Below, piece by piece: positions 1 to 4,956 of a stretch of 11,673 nucleotides of DNA (the first letter of the stretch is position 1; every line of letters begins with the position of its first letter). Below the pieces are notes generated by a model that searched no databases, was not told the DNA's origin, and saw only the letters and a list, made by a program, of their open reading frames with translations. A program made the position numbers and the translations under genes. The DNA lies in contig MU646404.1 of the NCBI GenBank assembly GCA_026770585.1, positions 794,323 through 805,995 of the forward strand, given 5' to 3'. Origin of the DNA: Baffinella frigidus (Eukaryota > Cryptophyceae > Cryptomonadales > Baffinellaceae).

Positions 1-3000
1 CCCCCCCCCCTGTGACCACCTACATGGAGTCTTCCACCGGTCAGATTCGCCCCCTGACTTGGTCACACGACTTGGCCTTGCGCCGTGACCCCAAACGTGG
101 GGAGTAATGCGGGCCCCTACCGATTTTGGGGAGACCTCTACCGATTTTGGGGAGTGAGCTGCGTCTTTTTTTATTATACTCTCAAGCCTGGAGATGAGTG
201 ATCCAAACGTCAATGAGCCTTCATGTGGGAGACGTAACGTGGGGGGCGGATGCACCCTAACCTGAACCCTAACCACCAGGCATTGCCGAGGGTGGGCGCA
301 CGGGCCTCACTGCGATTGTCGTCTCCTTGTACTTCCTCATCTCGATCTTCTTCGCTCCCCTCCTCGCCTCCGTGCCCCCTTGGTAACCTAACGCAACCCT
401 ACCCCACCCCACCCTACCCCACCCTACCCTACCCCACCCTACCCTACCCTACCCTACCCTACATTATACACTACACAAAGTAGTGTATAATGTACTTATA
501 TATGACACCAACTGAATCAAACCAAACTCACCGGCAACCTGAAAACAGGGCGACCGGCCCGGCGCTGATCATCATCGGGGCCATGATGATGCGCCGCCTC
601 GTCGATATCAACTGGGACGACTTCGGCGAGGCGATCCCGGCTTTCATCACCATCGGTCAGTCTCAACCCTCTAGCACCCCAACCCTATCCCTGCGGGAGT
701 CACACTCTCTCGAAGCCCGAGGCTCCGAACCATAAGCCCTTAGCCGAACCCCAAACCTTATCATCAACCCAACCCACTGTGCACCCTAACTGCTAATATT
801 GTAACCTAACCCACTACCGAAACCCTCACCCTAAACCCCAAACCCCAAACCCCAAACCCTTACCCGAAACCTGATGTCAGAAACCTTAACCCCGAAACCC
901 TCCCACCTAATCCTCACACCCCCAAACCAACCGCTATAAAACCTCTGGTGGCAGCGCTGCCCTAACCCTAACCCCCTCAACCCCCTCAACCCTCACAACG
1001 CTGATGCTACTCGATGCTACTCGAGCTACTCTCACACCTGATACCCGAACCCCGAAGCCCTCCCACCTCCCACCTCCCACCTCACCCCTCACCCCGCACC
1101 CCTGAACGCTGACCCCCACACCCTCTTGTGTGCAGCGCTGATGCTTCTGACGTACTCGATCGCCTACGGGATCCTCGGAGGCCCTTCACCTGACCCACCA
1201 CCGTTCAGCCCTGTCAGCAGAACGCTATCCGTCGGTTATCCATGTCAGCAGAACGCTATCCGTCGGTTAATGGGGGCACACGAACCTCGTGACCACCGCG
1301 TGACCTAACCCGTTGATCCGAAACGCAGCGCTGATGCCGCTGACGTACTCGATCGCGTACGGCATCCTCGGAGGCCTCCTCACCTGGACGTTCATGCACC
1401 TCCTACACCCTAACCGACTACCAACCCTCACACCGAAGCCCCCGCCCCGCACCCCTCACCCCAAAACCCACCCCCCAAACCCTACCCCAGGAGGCCCGGA
1501 GGTGTTGGTACCCGAAACCTGATACCCGAAACCCACAACCCTGATACCCGAAATCCTAACCACGAGACCCCTGGCAGCGCTGATGCCGCTGACGTACTCG
1601 ATCGCGTACGGCATCCTCGGAGGCCTCTTCACCTGGTCGTTCATGCAGATTGCTGACTTCCTTATCGACAAGTGCTTCCCGCGTAAGCCCGAGGTCCCGA
1701 AACCCCGAAACCCCAAACCCCAAGCCCCAAACTCAAAACCCCCAAACCCAAAACCCAAAACCCCAAACCCCAAAACCCAAAAACCCAAACCCGAAACCCA
1801 AACCCCCAAACCCCAAACCTTACTCCAGGAGGCGGCCGAGCCCCCCGCGGACGCCAAGCCTACGGACATGCCCACGGAGATGCCCGCGGTGAGCCTCGTG
1901 ACCACCTCGTGACCACCTCGTGACCACCTCGTGACACCCCCTGAGCCCCCCGCGGATGCTAAGCCCGCGGACATGCCCACGTAGCTGCCCCCCTAATGCG
2001 ATCCGTCGGTTAGCCCTGTCAGCAGAACGCTACCCGTCGGTTAGCCCTGTCAGCAGAACGCTATCCGTCGGTTAATGCACACGAACCTCGTGACCACCTC
2101 GTGACCTACCCAAACGCTAACCCCCCATCCCTGAAACAGTACATGTATCAGCAGTCGCCCAGCTTCGGGATGCCGATGCAGATGCAGCCTATGCCGGTGC
2201 ACCCCCGAAACCCGAAACCCCGAACCAGAAACTCGAAACCCGACACCCGACACCCGACACCTGCAGCAGCCTATGCCGGTGCACCCCCGAAACCCCAAAC
2301 CCCGAACCAGAAACCCGACACCCGAAACCCGAAACCCGACACCTGCTGGGGCCATAGCCCCACCCTCTCTGACCAGTTAACACGAGTTTTGAGTTCTGAT
2401 TTCTGAGTTCACAGAGGCTACAGGGGTACCTCGATCCACTTGAAGAGCATGGACCCCTGCAACCCTCTGACCACGTAAGACCCTCTAGCCACTTGAGGAG
2501 TATGGAAGGAATCCTACGGCGTGCCGATGCAGCACATTTATCCGGGGAAACCTGTTTTTCTTTCATTTGATGGCAACGTAAATTACTACACAAATGCTTT
2601 AATATTACTAATAAGAACGAATTGTGTAGTAATTTTCGTTGCCATCAAATGAAAGAAAAATAGGTTTCCCCAGATAAACATGCCCATGCCGCTACACCCC
2701 CGACACCCTGACCCCTCACGCTACTGGGGGTCAAAGCCCCATCCTCTGTTTGACCCCATCCTCTGGCCACTTGAGACCCTAAGACACCCGCAAACCGAAA
2801 ACTGAGACCCCAACGCCTGAGGCCTGAAGTCTGACGTATGAAGCCTGAAGACTGAAAGACTGAAAGACTGACGTGCGTCCCAACGGAGCAGATGCAGATG
2901 TCGTCCGCCCCGATGCAGCCGATGGGCATGCCGATGGAGATGCAGCAGATGCCGGTCCGAACCCCGAACCCCTAAACCCGAAACCATCAACCATAAATAA

Positions 3001-3673
3001 ACCCGGTACACCCGAACACCGAAAGCCGAAACGCGAAACACCCAAGCCTCTCTCTGGCCACTTAAGACCCGCTGGCCACTTGAGACGGGTCTGCATCGGG
3101 CACCGTACGGCCCCTAACCTAAACCCGAAACCAGGAACCTCTGACCACTTACGAGCCGCTAGCCACTTAACGAGTATGGTATGATAGAGAGAGACCTGTC
3201 CATAATCTGCCCCCGCAAGGGATGGGCTCACCCAGGCAGCAAATCATCTACAGTCCACCTACCGTAACACAGGCTACCGTAACACATACTTACCTCCACA
3301 CATACTCCTTCGGCCGGGCCCCGATTTCCCCCTGCAAGGAAGTATGCCTGACGGGTGGACACCAGAACGCATACCTACCCTCCACACATACTCAATCAGT
3401 CCGGGCCCGACGGATATGTGTTAGAGTAGGTCCACTGTACTCCCAGCCCAACGGACAGATGGTCTATCCGTCGGTTAGCCCTATCAGCCGAACGCTATCC
3501 GTCGGTTAGTCCTGTCAGCAGAACGCTATCCGTCGGTTAATGGCCGCGTGACCACCTCGTGACACCCAAACCCTAACCCCCAAACCCCGAAACAGATGCA
3601 GATGGGCTACCCCCAGCAGATGATGTACCCCCCGTCCAACGGACAAGTCGTCTACGGTCAGCCTATGGTGTAA
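1..3673 (+). CDS. AZG/AzgA-like purine permease, C-terminal part, spliced (5' truncated)
   Basis: Proton-coupled uptake of adenine/guanine/hypoxanthine across a membrane is the known role of AZG/AzgA proteins (NCS2 superfamily). Spliced core exons read [22 protein letters not shown], a hydrophobic helix ending [42 protein letters not shown] and [16 protein letters not shown]. These are the order and motifs expected for the last third of AZG1-type proteins: the ES-TG...GGRTG loop, the aIPAFiTi half-helix and the [11 protein letters not shown] helix. Every core junction restores the reading frame: GGC Gly at 39/280-281, TGG Trp at 381-382/549, GCG Ala at 655/1578-1579. The N-terminal two thirds lie outside the window, which opens in a run of C. 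The tail (1829 onward) is a low-complexity Pro/Met/Gln-rich extension I do not recognise, and its exon structure is less certain. Introns are telomere-like repeats. No promoter is in the window. Family assignment is strong; expression and exact tail splicing are inferred. Confidence 0.85.
12..39 (+). CDS. AZG-like permease, exon ending at 39 (start not visible)
   Basis: Codons from 12 read V-T-T-Y-M-E-S-S-T plus the first base of Gly, followed by donor GTCAGA at 40. This matches the conserved T-x-x-Y-x-E-S-x-T/A-G segment just before the GGRTG motif of AZG/AzgA permeases. No acceptor AG is visible upstream; the window starts with ten C residues, so the true exon start is either outside the window or hidden in the C run. 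The GTGACCACC inside this exon also occurs as a short tandem repeat in several introns of the same gene. Confidence 0.8.
40..279 (+). other. Intron with a 21-bp tandem repeat and a dispersed repeat
   Basis: GT at 40, AG at 278-279. Contains TACCGATTTTGGGGAG twice (118-133 and 139-154, 21-bp period), then a segment at about 170-213 (CTCAAGCCTGGAGATGAGTG) that recurs diverged at about 5213-5250 outside the gene. The 3' end turns into CCCTAACCTGAACCCTAACC, a telomere-like tract. Confidence 0.7.
280..382 (+). CDS. AZG-like permease, exon with GGRTG loop and a membrane helix
   Basis: Acceptor CCACCAG ends at 279 and donor GTAACC starts at 383. With the preceding G the exon reads [12 protein letters not shown], then a hydrophobic helix (about 20 residues, [13 protein letters not shown]), then APLLASVPP and the first two bases of Trp. 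GGRTGLTA and FFAP...IPPW are hallmark segments of eukaryotic AZG proteins. Phase 1 in, phase 2 out. Confidence 0.85.
383..474 (+). repeat. CCCTA/CCCCA pentamer array in intron
   Basis: After donor GTAACC the intron becomes a run of CCCTACCCCA pentamers from about 397 to 460, a shortened telomere-like repeat that leads into a hairpin. Confidence 0.85.
460..494. repeat. Perfect 15-bp inverted repeat (hairpin)
   Basis: TACATTATACACTAC (460-474), loop ACAAA, GTAGTGTATAATGTA (480-494): perfect arms. The ACTACACAAA part resembles the core of family A elements. Located within the intron 383-548. Confidence 0.9.
549..655 (+). CDS. AZG-like permease, exon with [15 protein letters not shown] motif
   Basis: Acceptor GAAAACAG ends at 548 and donor GTCAGT starts at 656, nearly the same donor as at 40. 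The exon completes Trp and reads [14 protein letters not shown] (helix), then [13 protein letters not shown], then AIPAFITI. The acidic WDD...EAIPAF segment is the conserved half-helix region near the substrate site in NCS2 transporters (family knowledge). Phase 2 in, phase 1 out. Confidence 0.88.
951..1036 (+). pseudogene. Decayed remnants of the [10 protein letters not shown] exon
   Basis: GGCAGCGCTG at 951-960 equals the acceptor and first codons of the exon at 1578 and then breaks into CCCTAACCC repeats. At 997-1036, ACGCTGATGCTACTCGATG followed by CTACTCGAGCTAC resembles the exon start with an internal gap. Short and diverged, so assignment is tentative. Confidence 0.4.
1136..1190 (+). 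pseudogene. Exon copy 1 ([16 protein letters not shown]), frameshifted
   Basis: Acceptor TGTGCAG ends at 1135. The copy keeps phase with the exon ending at 655 and reads [16 protein letters not shown]. One base is missing in GGAGGCCCTTC relative to GGAGGCCTCTTC of the intact copy, so the frame is lost before the helix is finished, and no donor follows. Synonymous and nonsynonymous differences show it is older than copy 2. Could still be included in aberrant transcripts. Confidence 0.7.
1211..1270 (+). repeat. 31-bp minisatellite, block 1
   Basis: Two units of GTCAGCAGAACGCTATCCGT + CGGTTA..., start-to-start 31 bp (1213 and 1244), followed by CACACGAACCTCGTGACCAC. The same composite recurs at 2001-2104 and 3465-3560. 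Confidence 0.9.
1329..1398 (+). pseudogene. Exon copy 2 ([24 protein letters not shown]), 3' truncated
   Basis: Acceptor ACGCAG ends at 1328. The sequence is identical to the intact exon at 1578 for its first 50 or so bases, then has small differences, and homology stops after TTCATGCA; the frame runs on into CCCTAACC-type repeats (a Pro-rich reading) to a stop at 1520. No convincing donor at the homologous place. A recent duplicate or a potential alternative exon. Confidence 0.7.
1578..1693 (+). CDS. AZG-like permease, exon with [14 protein letters not shown] helix (intact copy)
   Basis: Acceptor CTGGCAG ends at 1577. The exon reads [39 protein letters not shown], the final helix of AZG proteins followed by a basic end. 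I choose donor GTCCCG at 1694 because it keeps phase 0 with the next exon at 1829; an alternative donor GTAAGC at 1683 is a better splice consensus but would put the 1829 exon out of frame. Two partial copies and possible remnants of this exon lie upstream (see separate entries); only this one continues to a full helix. Confidence 0.82.
1694..1828 (+). repeat. 135-nt telomere-like intron, in-frame and stop-free
   Basis: CCCGAAACC / CCCAAAACC repeats between GTCCCG (1694) and TCCAG (1828). Length is 45 codons with no stop in the gene frame, so retention would insert a Pro/Lys/Asn/Thr-rich stretch ([13 protein letters not shown]...) without shifting the frame. Confidence 0.75.
1829..1888 (+). 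CDS. Tail exon, [10 protein letters not shown]-type, acidic/proline-rich
   Basis: Acceptor ACTCCAG ends at 1828, donor GTGAGC starts at 1889, 20 codons, phase 0 at both ends: [20 protein letters not shown]. Predicted cytoplasmic tail following the last helix. The reading frame is also open through the 135-nt sequence that precedes it, so it may be joined by splicing or read straight through. A diverged second copy lies at 1940-1984. Confidence 0.65.
1895..1936 (+). repeat. CTCGTGACCAC tandem repeat
   Basis: CCTCGTGACCA repeated four times with an 11-bp period. It is also found after each 31-bp minisatellite block and as GTGACCACC in the first exon. Confidence 0.85.
1940..1984 (+). pseudogene. 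Second copy of the [10 protein letters not shown] exon, ending in a stop
   Basis: CCT GAG CCC CCC GCG GAT GCT AAG CCC GCG GAC ATG repeats the coding frame of 1838-1870 ([13 protein letters not shown]) and then meets TAG at 1982. GAG at 1943-1945 could act as acceptor and GTAGCT at 1981 as donor, but phase would be lost. Probably a decayed duplicate. Confidence 0.5.
2001..2104 (+). repeat. 31-bp minisatellite, block 2, plus CTCGTGACCAC
   Basis: Units starting at 2018 and 2049 (31 bp apart) with a partial unit before them, ending GTCGGTTAATG, then CACACGAACCTCGTGACCAC as in block 1. Confidence 0.9.
2140..2196 (+). CDS. Tail exon, Met/Gln/Pro-rich
   Basis: Acceptor CTGAAACAG ends at 2139, donor GTGCAC starts at 2197, 19 codons in phase 0: [19 protein letters not shown]. 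The acceptor context (GAAACAG) looks derived from the CCCGAAAC repeat that fills the introns. Function of the tail is unknown. Confidence 0.6.
2197..2420 (+). repeat. CCCGAAACCC-type intron repeat
   Basis: After the donor at 2197, degenerate CCCGAAACC/CCCGACACC units fill both 2197-2266 and 2279-2345. From 2343 to about 2410 lies GCTGGGGCCATAGCCCCACC-like sequence that recurs diverged near 2720-2760. Confidence 0.75.
2267..2278 (+). CDS. Possible 12-nt microexon QPMP (duplicate of preceding exon end)
   Basis: CACCTGCAG / CAG CCT ATG CCG / GTGCAC repeats the last four codons, the donor and the following intron start of the exon at 2140-2196. It could be spliced as a phase-0 microexon or be a non-functional duplication product. 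Confidence 0.3.
2509..2691 (+). pseudogene. Tail-exon copy split by a family A inverted-repeat element
   Basis: Left part 2509-2536 reads E-S-Y-G-V-P-M-Q-H in a frame parallel to [11 protein letters not shown] of the exon at 2140; right part 2680-2691 reads M-P-M-P and is followed by CTACACCCCCGA, matching GTGCACCCCCGA after the exon at 2140 but with the donor GT changed to CT. The family A element lies between the halves. Confidence 0.5.
2541..2673. mobile_element. Family A inverted-repeat element (MITE-like), copy 1
   Basis: About 50-bp near-perfect terminal inverted repeats: GGGGAAACCTGTTTTTCTTT... on the left and ...AAAGAAAAATAGGTTTCCCC on the right, continuing inward through CATTTGATGGCAACG to TTACTACACAA. 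The central loop carries TTTAATATTACTAATAAG. No coding capacity, so it would depend on a transposase encoded elsewhere. It interrupts a tail-exon copy. Confidence 0.85.
2700..3239 (+). other. Repeat-rich tail region with Q-like fragments
   Basis: Apart from the exon at 2889 this stretch holds short direct repeats (GACTGAAA around 2848-2868), CCCGAAAC repeats (2958-3035) and several CTGGCCACTTAAGACCC / CTAGCCACTTAACGAG pieces (2437-2500, 2762-2780, 3055-3085, 3140-3176) that resemble the ends of family Q elements. Confidence 0.5.
2889..2954 (+). CDS. Tail exon, Met/Gln-rich (22 codons)
   Basis: An AG ends at 2888 and donor GTCCGA starts at 2955. Reads [22 protein letters not shown], phase 0 and of the same composition as the exons at 2140 and 3596. 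An acceptor three bases later (CAG ending 2891) would remove only one Gln. Confidence 0.5.
3240..3263 (+). CDS. Possible small tail exon QIIYSPPT
   Basis: AGGCAG ends at 3239 and GTAACA starts at 3264; eight codons in phase 0 (Q-I-I-Y-S-P-P-T) resemble the QQMMYPPS of the last exon. Short, so only moderately supported; an upstream AG at 3235 is a rival acceptor. Confidence 0.35.
3264..3446 (+). repeat. Duplicated CCTCCACACATACTC segment
   Basis: CTCCACACATACTCcttcggCCGGGCCC (from about 3292) recurs as CTCCACACATACTCaatcagTCCGGGCCC (from about 3380). TACCGTAACACA is also doubled at 3260-3286. No gene seen here beyond the candidate small exons. Confidence 0.7.
3447..3473 (+). CDS. Possible small tail exon PNGQMVYPS
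   Basis: CTCCCAG ends at 3446; codons P-N-G-Q-M-V-Y-P-S run to donor GTTAGC at 3474 (GTCTAT at 3462 is an alternative). It resembles P-S-N-G-Q-V-V-Y-G in the last exon. Its final part is identical to the 31-bp minisatellite unit (CTATCCGTCGGTTAG), so the minisatellite and this exon share ancestry. Confidence 0.35.
3465..3560 (+). repeat. 31-bp minisatellite, block 3, plus CTCGTGACCAC
   Basis: Units at 3483 and 3514 (31 bp apart), preceded by CTATCCGTCGGTTAG that is also read as the possible exon at 3447, ending GTCGGTTAATG and GTGACCACCTCGTGAC as in the other blocks. Confidence 0.9.
3596..3673 (+). CDS. Terminal exon of permease tail with stop codon
   Basis: Acceptor CCGAAACAG ends at 3595. 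Reads [25 protein letters not shown]-stop (TAA 3671-3673). The stop overlaps a perfect donor-like GTAAGT (3670-3675), and the 20-bp segment GTCAGCCTATGGTGTAAGTT is tandemly duplicated just after it. A second copy of the [10 protein letters not shown]-stop segment sits at 3811-3849. Confidence 0.6.
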   Translation: MQMGYPQQMMYPPSNGQVVYGQPMV

Positions 3674-3726
3674 GTTGTCAGCCTATGGTGTAAGTTGTCC
3701 CCCTACGGATGGCCTACCGTAGGATC

Positions 3727-3810
3727 CTATCCCTCAAGTGGCGATGCGGTCGAATGTGACCACAAAGAGGTCCTAGGCAGGTCCTAGGGCCCTACTGTAG
3801 GACGTATGAG
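3727..3810. mobile_element. Family Q element, left part only
   Basis: TATCCCTCAAGTGGC start, central GTCCTAGGCAGGTCCTAGGG and CCCTACTGTAGGACGTATGA as in full Q copies, but the right end is replaced by the duplicated gene 3' end at 3811. Confidence 0.65.
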
Positions 3811-3849
3811 GCCAACGGACAAGTCGTCTACGGCCAGCCTGTGGTGTAG
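3811..3849 (+). pseudogene. Duplicate of the gene 3' end (NGQVVYGQP-stop)
   Basis: GCCAACGGACAAGTCGTCTA and what follows repeats 3634-3673 with few changes, again ending in an in-frame stop (TAG for TAA). It joins directly to family Q element sequence on the left side, so the duplication boundary coincides with a mobile-element fragment. Confidence 0.6.
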
Positions 3850-3854
3850 GTCGC

Positions 3855-3959
3855 TATCCCATAAGTGGCCATGCCCACAAATTTGAGGGCCTAGAGGTCC
3901 TAGGCAGGTCCTAGGGCCCTACCGTAGGGCATATGAGCCTACTGGTCACTTAAGGGATA
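3855..3959. mobile_element. Family Q inverted-repeat element
   Basis: Ends TATCCCATAAGTGGCCA and TGGTCACTTAAGGGATA are inverted copies; interior GTCCTAGGCAGGTCCTAGGG CCCTACCGTAGGGC. About 105 bp, non-coding. Confidence 0.8.
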
Positions 3960-4120
3960 TCCCTACGGATGGCCTACCGTAGGATCCTATGACCCATGTC
4001 CGTACGAATGGCCTACCATAGGATCCTATGGCCCATGTACTCCGAGGCTGGCGCCCAAATGGTGCCATCCTATGTTCTAGGTCTGTGGTTTAGGGCGCCT
4101 CGCGCCTGTATTTTTTCAAC

Positions 4121-4140
4121 CAAGCCTTGGCCAAGGCTTG
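4121..4140. repeat. Perfect 20-bp palindrome
   Basis: CAAGCCTTGGCCAAGGCTTG is fully self-complementary and lies 16 bases before AATAAA. It could form a stem-loop in a transcript of the permease gene; function is unknown. Confidence 0.85.
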
Positions 4141-4145
4141 ATATT

Positions 4146-4212
4146 ATTATTATTCAATAAACGTCTCTCTCATTCTCTCATGAGAGAAGCCAGGAGTTCA
4201 TTCGGAGGTCTT
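4146..4212 (+). repeat. Dispersed repeat S, copy 1
   Basis: ATTATTATTCAATAAACGTC, CTCTCATGAGAGAAG, CAGGAGTTCATTCGGAGGTC. Shares order and sequence with 4689-4745. Contains the 16-bp palindrome TTCTCTCATGAGAGAA. Confidence 0.75.
4156..4161 (+). promoter_or_regulatory. Candidate polyadenylation signal AATAAA
   Basis: First AATAAA after the predicted stop codon, within an A/T-rich tract. It lies at the edge of a dispersed repeat (S), and many protists do not use AATAAA, so this is tentative. Confidence 0.4.
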
Positions 4213-4234
4213 TACTTTATTTACTCTGGGGAGT

Positions 4235-4389
4235 GCAAGGGTACCTCGCCCATAAGAAAACGCCCCCCCCCCCAGGACCACCTTAGGGCCATAGGCAAAG
4301 TCCTACTGTAGGGTCCTAGGGGGAGGCAGTTACCTTAGGGCCATAGGCAAAGTCCTACTGTAGGTTTTGATAAGCGAGGTACCCCTGTA
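4235..4389. mobile_element. PAL near-palindromic element, copy 1 (internal duplication)
   Basis: GGGTACCTCGCCCATAAG at the left and CGAGGTACCCCTGTA at the right. The inside unit CCTTAGGGCCATAGGCAAAG TCCTACTGTAGG is present twice. Non-coding. Confidence 0.8.
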
Positions 4390-4426
4390 TCCCTGCTCGA
4401 ACAGAGCACAGAGCCCCTCGGTGTGG

Positions 4427-4683
4427 GTGCATGCGTGCCGACCGTGTTGGTAAAGTCGAAATGGGCTCCGCGCGGAATCGAGGTCAGGTCAGGAAATCAG
4501 GAAAAAATTCCAAAAACGGACTTTTATGCTATCTTAGGCATGGTTTTTATCTCCAAATAGCATCTCCCAGCCATAAGATGACACAAAAAGGCAAAAAAAT
4601 AAAAATGTTGCTGGCCTGACCTCGATTTTTTCCGCGCGGAGCCCATTTCGACAATAGTGCATGCGTGGCCGGCCGTGTTGGTA
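4427..4683 (+). repeat. Direct repeats flanking R copy 1
   Basis: GTGCATGCGTGCCGACCGTG TTGGTA (4427-4452) and GTGCATGCGTGGCCGGCCGT GTTGGTA (4657-4683) sit immediately outside element R. Too long for a usual target duplication of such elements; may reflect a tandem duplication. Confidence 0.75.
4455..4652. mobile_element. Family R inverted-repeat element, copy 1
   Basis: GTCGAAATGGGCTCCGCGCG at the left and CGCGCGGAGCCCATTTCGAC at the right are exact inverted copies; the arms continue as AATCGAGGTCAGG / CCTGACCTCGATT. Flanked by near-identical 26-bp segments (4427-4452 and 4657-4683). The 62-codon ORF inside is not considered a gene. Confidence 0.85.
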
Positions 4684-4688
4684 CTGGG

Positions 4689-4745
4689 TATTATTCACTC
4701 AACGTCTCTTTCATGAGAGAAGACAGGCGTTCATTCGGGGGTCTT
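4689..4745 (+). repeat. Dispersed repeat S, copy 2
   Basis: TATTATTCACTCAACGTCTC, TTTCATGAGAGAAGACAGGC, GTTCATTCGGGGGTC: diverged copy of 4146-4212 without the AATAAA. Confidence 0.75.
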
Positions 4746-4841
4746 GAATCCTCTTCTTCTTGCCTCCTGGCACGTCCGCACGAGGCTATCTGTGCGAACA
4801 GAATAAATGCCGGTTGTAAGCGTTTGTGTAGTGATTTTCAT

Positions 4842-4906
4842 ATGTTTGGTCACGTGGCGCCCGATGTTTGGTCACGTGGCGCCCGAAAAGCGGGCGCCAT
4901 GTGACC
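4842..4906. repeat. GTTTGGTCACGTGGC tandem plus inverted repeat
   Basis: ATGTTTGGTCACGTGGCGCC CG is repeated twice in tandem (4842-4863, 4864-4885), then after AAAAG comes the inverted arm CGGGCGCCATGTGACC (4891-4906), a 16-bp stem with one mismatch. Inside family C element. Confidence 0.85.
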
Positions 4907-4956
4907 AGTCCTCCCTACAAAAACGCTACCATCGACTTTTATTCTGTTCGCAAGGG

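Larger units (their letters stand above)
656..1577 (+). other. Long repeat-filled intron carrying exon copies
   Basis: Between donor GTCAGT and the acceptor at 1577. Holds degenerate CCCTAACC / CCCCAAACC / CCCGAAACC heptamer-like repeats (about 660-1110 and 1400-1570), CCCACCT repeats near 1064-1084, a 31-bp minisatellite (1211-1270) and the partial exon copies. If copies 1 and 2 were spliced in, the product would be frameshifted or truncated. Confidence 0.75.
3700..4040 (+). repeat. GGCCTACCGTAGGATCCTAT repeats after the gene
   Basis: ACGGATGGCCTACCGTAGGA occurs near 3705 and 3964, and a diverged form (ACGAATGGCCTACCATAGGA) near 4004. These surround the Q copies; they lie in the predicted 3' untranslated or flanking region. 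Confidence 0.7.

Noticed and set aside
2541-2673. Integrated circular ssDNA virus (TAATATTAC)
   Set aside because: No Rep or capsid coding sequence is visible near any copy; kept only as a low-weight idea about how the element may replicate.
1456-3231. Minus-strand ORFs rich in G/F/R/V opposite the introns
   Set aside because: Translations of the G-rich strand of telomere-like repeats (GFRVSG...), mirror images of the intron repeats.
4121-4140. Rho-independent terminator
   Set aside because: The hairpin lacks a following T-run and the context is eukaryotic.
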